This document shows, one piece after another, positions 24,025-34,814 of a DNA stretch of 64,000 nucleotides. The translations under genes and the position numbers were made by a program. The stretch spans positions 644,326,736 through 644,390,735 of the forward strand of contig NC_053036.3 of the NCBI RefSeq assembly GCF_002575655.3. The letters run 5' to 3'. Under the pieces are notes generated by a model. It worked only from the letters and a program-made list of their open reading frames with translations. It did not search any database and had not been told where the DNA came from. Numbering within the stretch: the first letter of the stretch is position 1; each line of letters starts with the position of its first letter. This DNA comes from Aegilops tauschii subsp. strangulata. Lineage: Eukaryota; Streptophyta; Magnoliopsida; Poales; Poaceae.

Positions 24025-24983
24025 CACAACCGTGGCCCGAATGGTGGTTCAGGATCCGGCTCTCATGGTCCGGGTTTCACGGCCAAGGTAATCAAGGTGG
24101 TTACAACCAGCAGAATAATCAGGGGAATCAGCAGCAACAGCAGTCTGGTTATCAGAGCAACCCGAAGCAATTGAACAGTGGACAGTACCACGTCTTCACT
24201 ACTAGCTTGTGTAAGCAGGATCAGAAACTTCATAAGAGGGCGGTGAATGCTGTTGAGCCGGCGGTACCACGTTATCTACGGTGGTCAGAACAGCCGGTTG
24301 TGTGGAGTCGTGAGGATCATCCGCCACGGGTTGACAATCTGGGTCACCTGGCTCTGGTGGTGGCACCTCAGGTGGGAGGCTATAAATTTACTAAGGTACT
24401 CATGGATGGAGGCAGCAGCATTAATATACTTTATTATGAAACCTTTCGTCGCATGGGACTGACTGATAAAAATCTTAAGCCATCAAACACTGTGTTCCAT
24501 GGTGTGGTGCCGGGTAAGTCAGCATATCCGGTGGGTAAGATATCTTTGGAAGTTGCCTTTGGAGATGAACATGATTCCAGATCTGAAACTCTGACCTTCG
24601 AAGTAGTCAAGGTCAAGAGGCCTTATCATGCTCTGTTTGGGCGGCCGGCTTATGCCAAATTCATGGCAAGGCCTTGTTATGTTTACTTGCAGCTTAAGAT
24701 GCCGGGTTACAAGGGCACCATCACGGTGCATGGGAGTCGCAAGGTGGCCCTGGAGTGTGAAGAAGGTGATGCTGCTTATGCTGAATCAGTTTGTGCAACA
24801 GAGGAGCTGAAATTTTACAAAGACAATGTTGACCCGGCGGACATGACATCCTTGAAGAAGCCAACCACAGAGCATGATCCTTTGTTAAAGTTCAAATCGG
24901 CGGATGACACTAAGTTGGTTGACTTTGTTCCTGGCGACTCATCCAAGCAGTTCAGCATCAATGCCAATCTGGATTCGAAATAG
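24025..24983 (+). pseudogene. gag end and aspartic protease of the Tat-lineage element
   Basis: After the nested insertion the gag frame resumes (HNRGPNGGSGSG), shifts by one base near 24075, and then reads a glutamine-rich linker into the protease. The protease motif DGGSSINILY (about 24404-24433) holds the catalytic aspartate, followed by the YHALFGRPAYAKF region common in this lineage. A TAG at 24981-24983 separates it from reverse transcriptase in the same frame. The protease would cut the polyprotein; the frameshift and stop disable it. Confidence 0.85.
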
Positions 24984-27149
24984 GAAAGCGCGCTCATCGA
25001 GTTCATCCGTGAGAACCGGAACATCTTTGCATGGAAGCCTTCAGACATGCCGGGTGTATTGAGGGAACTCGCTGAGCACACTCTTAATATCGATCCGAAA
25101 TTTAAGCCGGTCAAGCAATTCCTCTGTCGTTTTAACGAGAAGAGGCGGAAGGCCATTGGTGAAGAAGTGGCCCGGCTCTTAGCGGCCGGGTTTATCGTTG
25201 AAGTTTTTCATCCTGAGTGGTTAGCTAACCCGGTGTTGGTGCTGAAGAAGAATGGCACTTGGCGAATGTGGGTGGATTACACGGATTTGAACAAAGCTTG
25301 TCCGGCTGATCCGTTTGCTCTCCCTCGTATTGATCAAATCACTGATGATATGGCGGGTTGTGAGTGTTTGAGTTTTTTGGATGCTTATTCTGGTTATCAT
25401 CAGATCAAGATGGCAGTTAAGGACCAGCAAAAGATAGCTTTCATTACTCCGTTTGGAGCCTTCTGCTATGTGTCTATGCCTTTCGGGCTCAAGAGTGCCC
25501 AGGCGACTTACCAATGGTGTGTACGAAATTGCCTTCACAATCAGATTGGGCATAATGTCCATGCTTATGTAGATGACATTGTGGTGAAATCCAGGAAAAA
25601 GGAGACCTTGATTGATGATTTGAAGGAGACATTTGACAATCTCCGGGTCTACAAGATGATGCTTAACCCGGCCAAGTGTGTTTTTGGTGTACCAGCAGGC
25701 AAGCTTTTGGGCTTTTTGGTTTCTAACAGAGGCATTGAAGCTAACCCAAGGAAGATCAAAGCCATTACTTCGTTGGCTAAGCCGGCGTGTGTTAATGATG
25801 TTCAGCGTCTGGCGGTTCGCATTGCAGCTTTAAGCCGGTTCATAAGCCGGTTGGGAGAGAAGGCTATCCCTCTATATCAGATGATGAAGAAGACGGATAA
25901 TTTCGTCTTGAGTGATGCTGCTAATGAAGCATTTGAGGCGCTTAAGAAGCAGTTGGCTGAGCCGCTGGTTCTTGCTGCTCCCATTGATAAGGAGCCTTTG
26001 TTGTTATATGTGGCTGCCAATGGCCGGGCTGTCAGTGTAGCTATCGTGTTGGAAAGGAAAGAGGCAGGCAAGGAGTATCCGGTTCAACGGCCGGTGTACT
26101 ACATCAGCGAGGTACTTATTGAGTCCAAGCAGAGGTATCCACACTGGCAGAACCTTGTATATGGGGTCTTCATGGCAAGCCGGAAGCTTAAGCAATATTT
26201 TCTGTGTCATCCCATTACTGTGGTTAGTTCTGCTCCTTTGGGGGGCATCATCCAAAATAGAGAAGCCACATGCCGGGTTGCCAAGTGGTCCATTGAGCTT
26301 GGACCCCATGGTTTGAAGTATGTGCCTCTTACGGCCATCAAGTCTCAAGCACTTGTGGATTTTATCAATGATTGGACAAAGTTGCAGACGCCTGAGAAAA
26401 AGCCAGACAACACATATTGGACTATTCACTTTGATGGGTCCAGGCAGTTGGAAGGCTCGGGGGCTGGAGTTGTCTTGACTTCCCCACGAGGTGATAAGTT
26501 TTCTTATGTTCTCCGGTTAATGTTCCCTTGTACTAACAATGCAGCTGAGTATGAGGCCTTGCTCCACGGTCTTCAGATGGCGAAAGAGATGAACTTAAGC
26601 CGGGTGAGGTGCTTTGGCGATTCAGATCTGGTAGCGCAACAAGTTTCTGGCACCTGGGATTCTAAGGATCCACTCATGGCGGCTTATCGCCGAGAGGTTG
26701 ATGCTATTGCGGGTCATTTCAAGGGTTATCAAGTAGAACATATTGACCGCAGGAAGAATGAGGAGGCTGATACTTTAAGCCGGTTAGGGTCTCAGCGTAA
26801 GCTGGTGCCGCCTAACACGTTCTTGGATATTTTGCTTAACCCTTCTGTCAAATTACCTACAGAGGAGGATCTTGCTATCCCTGACCCGGAGGTACAGTTG
26901 GTTGCGGCTCTTCATGTTATTCCTGATTGGACAGTTCCGTACTTGGCTTACATGACCCGGGGCGAGTTGCCAGAGGATGAGATCTTGGCCAGACAGATAA
27001 CCCCGCGGTCTAAGTCAATGTCAATTATCAATGGAGAATTGCACCATCGCAGTGTCACAGGGGCGTTTCAGTGTTGCGTCTCTCCTGAAGAAGGCTGTGA
27101 GATTCTACGAGAGATTCACGAAGGAGACTGGTCAACATGCCGGCTCTAA
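24984..27149 (+). pseudogene. Reverse transcriptase with dual RNase H of the Tat-lineage element
   Basis: The longest open frame in the window (700 codons from 25047). RT motifs in order: NPVLVLKKNGTWRMWVDYTDLN, LDAYSGYHQI with a catalytic Asp, FCYVSMPFGLKSAQATYQ, and the YVDD box (about codons 174-177). The gypsy RNase H follows, then a second RNase H with HFDGSRQLEGSGAGVVL, NNAAEYEALLHGLQ and a GDSDLV motif. This extra archaeal-type domain is a hallmark of the Tat lineage. The frame ends at 27149 because of a two-base deletion near 27128 in the integrase zinc finger. RT and RNase H residues themselves look intact. Confidence 0.92.
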
Positions 27150-28179
27150 ATCTCTTGTATCCAAGGCTTTTCGTCATGGGTTCTATTGGTTGACGGCTCA
27201 TGCTGATGCTGAGGATTTGGTCAGCTACGGTTGTCAGAAGTTTTCACGACGAGCCCATGTGCCGGCTCAAGAATTGAGGATGATTCCAATTACTTGGTCG
27301 TTTGCAACTTGGGGGCTTGATATGGTTGGGCCTTTTAAGAGGTCCAAGGATAAGAAGACCCACCTTTTGGTGGCAGTTGATAAGCTTACTAAGTGGGTTG
27401 AAGCAGAGCCGGTTAGTAAGTGTGATGCAGCAACGGCGGTTCAATTCATGAAGAAGGTGATGTTCCGTTTTGGCTTTCCACACAGCATTATAATAGATAA
27501 TGGTACTAATCTTTCTAAAGGCGCTATGAAAGAATTTTGTCAACGGGAGCATATCCGGCTTGACGTTTCCTCTGTGGCTCACCCTCAGTCCAATGGTCAA
27601 GCAGAACGAGCAAATCAAGAGATTCTGCGAGGTATCAAGCCCCGGCTTATGGTTCCTTTGCAAAGAACGTCGGGTTGTTTGGTGGAGGAATTACCCTCAG
27701 TATTATGGAGTATCAATACAACCCCCAACAGAACTACGGGTTACACACCTTTCTTCATGGTTTATGGAGCAGAGGCAGTTCTCCCTAGTGACATCCGTCA
27801 CGATTCACCTCGGGTGGCGGCTTACGTTGAAGCTGATAATGAAAAGGCCCGTCAAGATGCACTTGACCTGTTAGATGAGGAGCGTGACCTCGCGGCGGCT
27901 CGTTCGGCGATTTATTAGCAAGACCTACATCGTTATCACAACCGCTGGGTCAAAACCAGAACCTTTCAAAAAGGTGACTTAGTGCTCCGGCTCATCCAGG
28001 ATCAGACAGATATGCATAAGTTATCACTGCCTTGGGAAGGACCTTTTGTGGTCAGCAAGAATCTGCATAATGGGTCATACTATCTTATCGACGTTCGAGA
28101 CCACAAGGACTCACGTAAGTCGGAGGAGGAGACCCGTCGGCCGTGGAACATTGCTCATCTTCGGCCCTACTATACTTGA
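27116..28179 (+). pseudogene. Integrase of the Tat-lineage element
   Basis: Continues one frame over from RT. HHCC-like segment (HAGSKSLVSKAFRHGFYW, then YGCQKFSRRAH, with one expected Cys not seen), then the DDE core with GLDMVGPFKRSKDKKTHLLV, IIDNGTNL and SNGQAERANQEI. A GKxx-like carboxyl region ends in RPWNIAHLRPYY. A TAG at 27916-27918 interrupts the frame. It would join cDNA to the genome; the stop and the upstream frameshift inactivate it. Confidence 0.9.
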
Positions 28180-29594
28180 GCCACCGGCTCTCGTGATGTA
28201 CATAGTTTGGTGATGTATATATTATAAACAGTATAATAAAGTCGGCATCCCTGATAAATCAGGGCCTCTGTCGTTTCACTTCCTCGGAGCTGAGTCTTTA
28301 TCGTCATCTTACATGTTCATTTAAGAGGCTTGACGCCCAAACTACAGGGACCAAAGAGAGTTGGATGCACAGCACAGCTCAAACATAAGTCCCCGACGAG
28401 CACAATTGGTAAGTATGTCACTTGGGGGCTTCCTGTTCAAACATAGGAGTATTCGACCAAAGAGAACATAGCGTGCTACCCTCTTGACCAGGTTATCTTT
28501 TTCAAACATAGGCGTATTCGACCAAAGAGAACATAACCTTTCTGGGTCATCCTACCTGTAACCAGTTGCTGCAACTCCATCGGGTAATCCCGATTGACCC
28601 GCCGAACTCTTAACGATCAATCTTTTACGGCGTATTCGACCAAAGATTCTGAGCTCGTTAAGGTTCAAACGGCGGTTTGCCATGTGAGAGCATGGCCTAC
28701 AGATAGTCAGGATAGATCCAGGCTTCATAAGCTGCCTTCCTTGAAACTTGGATAAATCGGCCCATGATGCATGCTGCTACTCTGACCCCGCGTACTCCTG
28801 ATAAGTCTATCTTTAAACAAGACCTGACTTTATCTGGGTTCAAATGTCGATTGGGTACTGTGAGTGCCGGCTCACGGAAAGCACGTACCTTCTAGTGGCT
28901 CAGGCTAGTTTCATCGAAGAAGACACTTTGGCTTGGCGGCCTTCAAAAGCCTCGAATTTTTTATTTCTTTTCTTTATATGATCTCTTTTTTGCCATCTGG
29001 TTTTTACGAATCGGGCCAGGCTGCCCTACTTGTGGATCATATTTGAAGCATCTTTCGGGTTTCTACAACCCGCCAGGATGACAGCTCTAAGTCGCCAGGG
29101 GTAATAACCTTATGTTTTAGAGCCATCGCTTGAAAAACTCTTGATGCGTGGAGCTGATAAGCCGGCAGTCTAAACATACACCACAAGTATGATTGTTTAT
29201 TTAACAATTGAGTTAGCATTGTGATTAGACCGGTTCTGGTTATGGACTATCTGTCCCCAGTGGTATCAATTGGGTATCATGACCCGCCCGGCGGTAAACC
29301 GCCAAGGGATTTGTGACCTGTTTGTGCGCAGGGAAATGATCAATCTGATTTGCATAAATCAAAGCTATCATAAAGTATAAAGTGATATCTTCTTCAATTG
29401 GCGGATCAGCAGTATTGCGCAAAACAGAAGCGTGCATGACGGCATGGCAGATTAAAGTTTTTACTACCCTATTACATGGCTCCGTGAGCCAAACAACATC
29501 AAGTGTTTTCAAAGTATCAACAGATAAACCGCCTGGCGGTTCATTCTTCTTGGCCTTGCCGACTTGAGGGTTCTAGATCATCCTTTTCCGGTTC
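28180..29594 (+). other. 3' non-coding region of the Tat-lineage element
   Basis: No domains. A motif GGNGTATTCGACCAAAGA recurs at about 28446, 28512 and 28630, twice followed by GAACATA. Such tandem degenerate motifs are usual between integrase and the 3' LTR in this lineage. Confidence 0.6.
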
Positions 29595-29630
29595 TTCCAT
29601 GAGGACATCTGTCGTGACACTTCCACGACA
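29595..29630 (+). repeat. 36-bp remnant of the 3' LTR
   Basis: TTCCATGAGGAC...TTCCACGACA equals the last 36 bases of the 5' LTR with two differences. The remaining roughly 500 bases of the 3' LTR are gone, joining the internal region directly to the LTR end. Confidence 0.75.
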
Positions 29631-30638
29631 CTCCCCCACCAAAACTGCCTTATGATCGAAGTCATACTTTCGCACAAGCCTCTCGGCAGTCTAAAACGGG
29701 ACATAGAGAAAACAGGGATGGCTTGCGCAACTGACTTAATAAGCACCTCCTTTCCTGCTGATGACAACAACTTTTCCATCCATCCATTGATCTTCTACCA
29801 TACCCTGTCTCTCAGATATTTAAACATTCCGTTTTTTGGACTGTCCAACCTCAGTAGGCAACCCTAGGTATTTCTCACTTAGAGACTCATTTTGAACATT
29901 CAGGAGATCTTTCACCTCAGTTTTTAGTGAGTCTGGACATCCCTTGCTGAAATGAATCGATGACTTGTCACGATTAACTCGTTGGCCCAATGCATCACAG
30001 TAAGTTTTCAATAGCTTTGATACCACATTTGGCCCCTCAGAGCTAGACATAAAAAGCAACAGGTTGTCGTCTGCAAACAGGAGGTGGTTCACAACCGGAG
30101 CTGTAGGAGCCACCTTGATTCCAAGCGACGACGACTGAGAACTGGATTTTAAGGCACGAAAGGCCCTCTGCTGCAAGTAAGAATAGATAAGGGGAAATAG
30201 GATCTCCCTGTCGAATACCTCTCGTTGGCTTGAACTGTTTGAGCTTTTCACCATTGAATAGAACTGAGAAAGAGACTGATCTCACCAGTAATATGACTAC
30301 ACCAATCCACTGGGATGCAAATCCTAGCTTGGTCATTATGGCCTGCAGGTAGTCCCACTCTAGCCTGTCATAGGCTTTCATCATGTCCAGCTTCAAAGCA
30401 CAAAAATTGTTAGTCTTAGATATGTTCCTCTTCATGAAGTGGAGACACTCATAGGCACAAATGATGTTGTCCGTAATGAGTCTACCCGGTACAAAGGTCG
30501 GCTGCTCCTCAGAGATAATGTCTGGTAGGATCACCTTTAGTCTGTTTGCCACCACTTTATATGCTATCTTGTAATGCACATTACAGAGACTAATGGGCCT
30601 AAACTGAGTTAGGTTTGAGGGGCTCCCCACTTTTGGTA
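29631..30638 (-). pseudogene. LINE ORF2, reverse transcriptase core and downstream part
   Basis: Minus strand, from IPKVGSPSNLTQFRPISLCN through VPGRLITDNI, KLDMMKAYDRLEWDYL and FKPTRGIRQGDPISPYLF. It then reads HLLFADDNLLLF (the catalytic ADD box), in another frame, and EKYLGLPTE and AGKEVLIKSVAQAIPVFSMS to FWWG. Stops or frameshifts lie in between (for example near 30130). These are the standard motifs of plant L1-type LINE RT. The sequence is cut right after FWWG at 29631. Confidence 0.92.
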
Positions 30639-30689
30639 TTTAACTTATAAAGGACGCTAGGATAGCAGCCCCTCTCAGGCCATCCACGC

Positions 30690-31400
30690 GGCCAGCAATT
30701 GCAAATCGCGTCCAGTTTCACTTCGTTCCTTGCCTAGCCTCTATCGCTGACGGGCGGGCCCTGGGGTCATGGGTCCGTCGATGGGGAGCCTATAGAGAGT
30801 CTCCTCTTTTCTTCACCAATCTGCTGCCCCCTCTTCCCCCGACCCTCCCCCAATCCCCGCCTCCTCTCCTCCTTCCCGGTCCGTCGCCTCTCTGGCCGTC
30901 GTCCCGTCCCCAACTGGGCTGCCCATGTATGGTCACTGCTCAGCGCAGCACCACCCCGTCCTCCCTCGTCAGCCGCCGCCGATCTTCTCGCTGGGGTGGA
31001 GGAGTAGGGGATCCCGCCAGATCCGACCTGCAGGCAAAAGGGCGACGGCGGGGGCGCTTGATTCGATCCTGCGCCACAGGTCCGTGCAGGAGAGAGAGGA
31101 CGGAGAAAGAGAGAGCAAAGAGGAGTGGCTGATGACGAGAGGAGGGAGAAAGAGAGAGGAAATAGGAGAGGGAGGCTCGGCAGCGGACGGGACAGGGTCG
31201 CTGGCCGGTGTCGGCCTGCGCCGGCGAGTTCGCTCGCCCAGCTGCCAAATAGGGAAAGGCGACGGGACTGGCATCTGGGGCGGCGGCGGCGGCGGGACTG
31301 CAGGAACTGGCCGAGGTGGTCCTCGCCAAACAAGCGGGCGGCAGCAAGGTATAGAAGCAGGCACCGTCTGATTTGTTATCTGTTGATTTCTCCTTTTGTC
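30690..31400. other. GC-rich segment in the Helitron, probably captured
   Basis: GC-rich with open frames on both strands, none recognised. Composition like a grass promoter or first exon; strand unknown. Downstream to 31.9 kb the sequence becomes AT-rich like an intron. Confidence 0.35.
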
Positions 31401-31945
31401 TGGTCTAATTTCGTGGTCAAAACAATGGCAGATTTCTTCATTGGTTGATTTGATTTGGGGCTGATTTTCCCCTGGATTCCTTCCTCTTATAGTTCCTTTC
31501 CAACTTGTTGTTCATGGCTTGCTTCCCAACCACAGGTGCTCCCCACGGTGAGGAACGGACGCGCTCAACGCCTTCCTTCCCAACCATGTGCTCCTCTATC
31601 TCTCTCTGTGTTATGTGATGAATGTGTGGTAGTGGGAGTGGGATAGGGAGAGGTAAAGAGAGCAGATTCCAAATGCAATGGAAGGGAACTTTCAATCCAA
31701 GTTTAATTTTCATTGGGCATTCAAATTCTTACTTTGATCTTCTCAAATTTTTGGCTAGGTGTATAAACATACATGCACATGTATATCTAATTGGATTGTT
31801 AGTTGAATAATAAGCTTAGGAAAAACACTGCCATGCTTGCGACAGAAAAAGATACAAATGCTCACAATTATTATCTTCTGGTGACCATTTTAGGCTTGTT
31901 TCAGGAAGTAAGTATGCAAGATAACTTCAGCCAAAGTGTACAGAG

Positions 31946-31953
31946 GCTGCAGC
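31946..31953 (+). other. Left TSD of the hAT element
   Basis: GCTGCAGC, repeated exactly at 32487-32494; itself a palindrome. Confidence 0.9.
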
Positions 31954-32486
31954 TAGGGCTGGAAAAAAGCTCGAAGCTCGCGAGCTAAACGAGTAGCTCG
32001 TGACTCGGCTCGAACTCGAAGAATAACGAGTCGAGCTGAGCTTTAGTTTCAGATCGTTTATAGACCAAGTTAAACAAGCCAATCTCACGAGTACTTGTGT
32101 AACTTGTTAGGCTCGGTACAAAAGATCAGCCACTCCCAATAAAAAAAAAAGCCACTCACCACCTATGTCCCAGGTGCACAACGCAAGGCCTAGCCGTTGA
32201 AGGCCCAGCCGCCTAGGAGACTCATGCGTTACAAAGAAATTACTATTGTTTAGTGATATATATGTTTAATATATACATAATTATTTTTATAATACTTGAG
32301 GGTTTTATGTTCATATCTTTAAAGAGCTTAACAAGCTAAACGAGCCAGCTCGCGAGTTATACGAGCCGAGCCAATCTTGGATTTGAGCTCGTTCTAATAA
32401 CGAGTCGAGTCAAGTTAGCTCGTTAACGAAGCGAGCTCTAGCGAGTCGAGCCGAGCTGGCTCGACTCGGCTCGAATTCCAGCCCTA
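31954..32486. mobile_element. Non-autonomous hAT transposon inside the Helitron
   Basis: The 533-bp element starts TAGGGCTGGAA and ends TTCCAGCCCTA (11-bp perfect TIR), with an 8-bp TSD GCTGCAGC, both diagnostic of the hAT superfamily. Both ends are crowded with AGCTCG/CGAGCT motifs in either orientation, the kind of subterminal repeats transposase binds. No ORF. It splits a captured exon-like stretch of the Helitron. Confidence 0.93.
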
Positions 32487-32830
32487 GCTGCAGCTGAAGC
32501 CGGACTTTGAAGGTTGCAAGTTGGTGGATCATCAGTTATTATCAGGTTCAACCCCTTTGCCATGTAATACTGTGGCGACATTGTCTCTTATGTATAATTG
32601 TGCGCGCAGGTTTCTGTCGGAACAATCACTGAAAACGATGATAGACTTTGTCTCACATGTGCCGCTCACTGATGAGAAGTAGACTGAAGTGAATGGTGCT
32701 AGAGAAGAAGGAGTGGCCGGGAAAGTACACCAATGATGGCCTGCAAGGCGAGCAGAAGAAAGCTAAGGAGATGCTCCGTGTAGTCCCTAAGAAGCAAAAA
32801 GGGAGCAAAAGAACAAGTCCACTTCAAGGG
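32487..32830 (+). pseudogene. Captured exon-like fragments in the Helitron
   Basis: Joining across the hAT gives QSVQRLQLKPDFEGCKLVDH, ending before a GT at about 32544. A further exon-like stretch after an AG near 32609 reads RFLSEQSLKTMIDFVSHVPL and then meets a stop. Splice-like borders and sense codons suggest pieces of a host gene. I do not recognise the gene. Confidence 0.4.
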
Positions 32831-33201
32831 TAAAATCCTCTGTAATCCCTAATTGTGCTTTTGTGAAAATATGTGGATCAGTTTGATGCTGGACACGATA
32901 AATTTACTAATTATTGTTGGTACCTGCAGAAGTAATTCTGGATTAGGCACATTGTGGTTTCCTAATAGGAACTGAAATTATGTCCAGAAAAAGAGGAGAA
33001 CTAATTACAGCAGAACTTGCAGTTCCTTGTGTTTGATTCCTTACAGATGGACGTTGGATACAGGAGTAGCCGCTGCTAGCAGATGTGCCATGAAGAAATT
33101 GTAGTAGAAAGGCGATGCGAGCTACTGAGTGTTGAATTAAAACTTGGATTGGATAACCAAAAGCTTAATTAGAAAATTGGGTCAAACGCCTCCGCACCGG
33201 C

Positions 33202-33540
33202 ATGGCGGCCGCCGTCGCGGCGCTGGCCATCTGCTCTGTCCTTCTCCCCCTCGCCTTCCTCCTCGGTCTTCACCGCAAAGGTAAACCACCTCCACCATTA
33301 CCTGCTTCCCTCGTCTGACTTGCCTCGGCGGATCTGTGCTGATTCTGTGTTTGTAGGGCATGGATCAGAGGAACGCGCAGACGTCATCATCAGCACCATG
33401 AGTCCCGCACCAAGTTTTGAGCTTTGTTTTCTTTCTCCTCATATCGCTGCATTTTTTGCTAACGTAGAGTTTGCTAATTTTCTGATTAATTTCTGTGTTG
33501 TATTTAGGAGGTAGGTCTCAGGAAGCACATGCATCTGGAT
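33202..33540 (+). pseudogene. Captured 5' exons of a membrane-anchored protein in the Helitron
   Basis: ATG 33202 opens MAAAVAALAICSVLLPLAFL, a hydrophobic signal-anchor, ending AAAG|GTAAAC at 33280 (phase 1). After TTGTAG at 33356 the frame continues GHGSEERADVIISTMS. A third piece, EVGLRKHMHLDG, lies between AG and GT at about 33509-33543. The arrangement is that of the first exons of a host gene with an N-terminal membrane anchor. The identity is unknown; the rest of the gene is absent. Confidence 0.5.
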
Positions 33541-34559
33541 GGTCAGATTCACACGCTTCTCACCTACTCATTTGTTCCATGAACAAACCCTCGACTTAGG
33601 GCATCTAAAATTGCAGCTTTCTTGTGTGATGATTAGTCTATATCGTCCTTATTTGTTTATAAAGCCATGAAATTTAGTTATCTATTTATCTGTTACAATC
33701 AATTAGCTCACTTACTAATCTTCTCATGGTGTTTTATCCAGTCATGTGTGTGTGCGTGCATGTGTGTGTGTGTGTGTAGGATGTTAATCGGTACCTTGGT
33801 TTTGAGTTTCAAAGTTGAAGCGATTATTATGCCCAATCCCAAATGAACATTATTGTTTCTCTGAACTTGATCTTCTCAAATGGACACGTCCGGTCATCTC
33901 TCCTTACTAAAGGGGTTAGTTTGTTCGTGTCTTTCATCAGCTCACTCCAAGCTTCAATCACAAGGAGCATTGTGAAAAGGTTCCTTGGATCTTTCTGGTC
34001 TGCAATAGCCATTAATACTGGATGTAGCCGGACTGAACATTTATCTGTTAGAAGCTTATCTAGTACTACCAGACCTGAGACCTAAGTCCACATGCTGGCC
34101 AGCACGATACTCTGTGAGACATCAACACAGCTCAGCGTTATGTCCACAACAAGGGGATTTTGTTGAACTCTTTATACTGCTGATTTGTTATCTCCATGAG
34201 TCAAGGTATGTATGAGTGGGTAGAGGAAGGGAGGATGAGGAAGGAGACAAGTAGGAGGAATAGAGATTCTCGCGAGCACACTCACGGATAGCTTACTAAA
34301 CTAGGTTATGCATTTTCATTTCTAGCGCATAGTTAGTTTCACTCCAGGATCAACACCCGAAGATAATGATCTGAACATACTCTCTTGCAAGTATGCTATG
34401 TTGTAGAACAGCTTCACGATACGACTTCGCAATCAGAACATTCTGCAAAAACTAAACAAGTATCACTGGGGCATATACCTACTGGCGGCAAATACAAGAC
34501 TCATGCAATGCATATCTACCAATATAGCTTGCTTTATAAAGCCAATGTATGCTATAATC

Positions 34560-34770
34560 AAGTGATCTCAATACTTTCTTTTAAGCTATGAAGCTACCAT
34601 GTAATGGGTTATAAGTATTTGCTAAGTTGGTTCTGAATCAATCTTATATGCATGGGTGCAACTCGCTTTTTGCTAAGTTGGTTCCGAATCAATCTTATAT
34701 GTAATGGATTATAAGTGATCTCAATACTTTCTTTTAAGCTATGAAGGTACCATGTATGCTATAAGACTTG
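34560..34770 (+). repeat. Local duplication near the Helitron 3' end
   Basis: The string TTTGCTAAGTTGGTTCYGAATC occurs at about 34618 and 34671, and AGTGATCTCAATACTTTC at about 34561 and 34717. The pattern looks like a short duplication of subterminal sequence. Confidence 0.6.
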
Positions 34771-34785
34771 GCTCGCTCTCGCTTT

Positions 34786-34814
34786 TTGCGCTATGGGCGC
34801 AACTGGTCATCTAG
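34786..34814 (+). other. Helitron 3' terminal hairpin and CTAG
   Basis: Stem TTGCGC (34786-34791), loop TATGG, stem GCGCAA (34797-34802), eight bases, CTAG (34811-34814). This is the replication terminator structure of Helitrons and fixes the plus orientation. Confidence 0.88.

Larger units (their letters stand above)
14432..29630 (+). mobile_element. Tat-lineage Ty3/gypsy retrotransposon, interrupted and 3'-deleted
   Basis: Components are a 538-bp 5' LTR, a primer-binding site, gag, protease, reverse transcriptase with two RNase H regions, and integrase. A 6,729-bp gypsy element is inserted inside gag (17296-24024). The extra RNase H with a HFDGSRQLEGSGAG start after the first marks the Tat lineage. 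The 3' LTR is missing except for 36 bp matching the LTR end (29595-29630). Left flank CACGG and right flank CTCCC do not match, so the two ends were not created by one insertion event without later rearrangement. Several in-frame stops and a frameshift make it non-functional. Confidence 0.9.
30639..34814 (+). mobile_element. Helitron carrying host exon fragments
   Basis: The 4,176-bp insertion interrupts LINE ORF2 between codons that read V-L-V-L and I-P-K-V; removing it rejoins them exactly, with no duplicated or lost base. The site is A|T, the Helitron target. The 3' end is canonical: a perfect 6-bp stem TTGCGC/GCGCAA with a 5-base loop (34786-34802), eight bases, then CTAG. The 5' end is TTTAACTTATAAAGG rather than TC, which one C-to-T change would explain. 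No Rep/helicase is present, so it is non-autonomous. It holds a GC-rich segment, exon-like fragments at about 31.9-32.8 and 33.2-33.55 kb, and an hAT element. Confidence 0.87.

Noticed and set aside
30767..31364. Competing long frames on both strands in the Helitron
   Set aside because: GC-rich Arg/Pro/Ser-rich frames overlap fully; none shows a motif, so only a captured GC-rich segment is reported.
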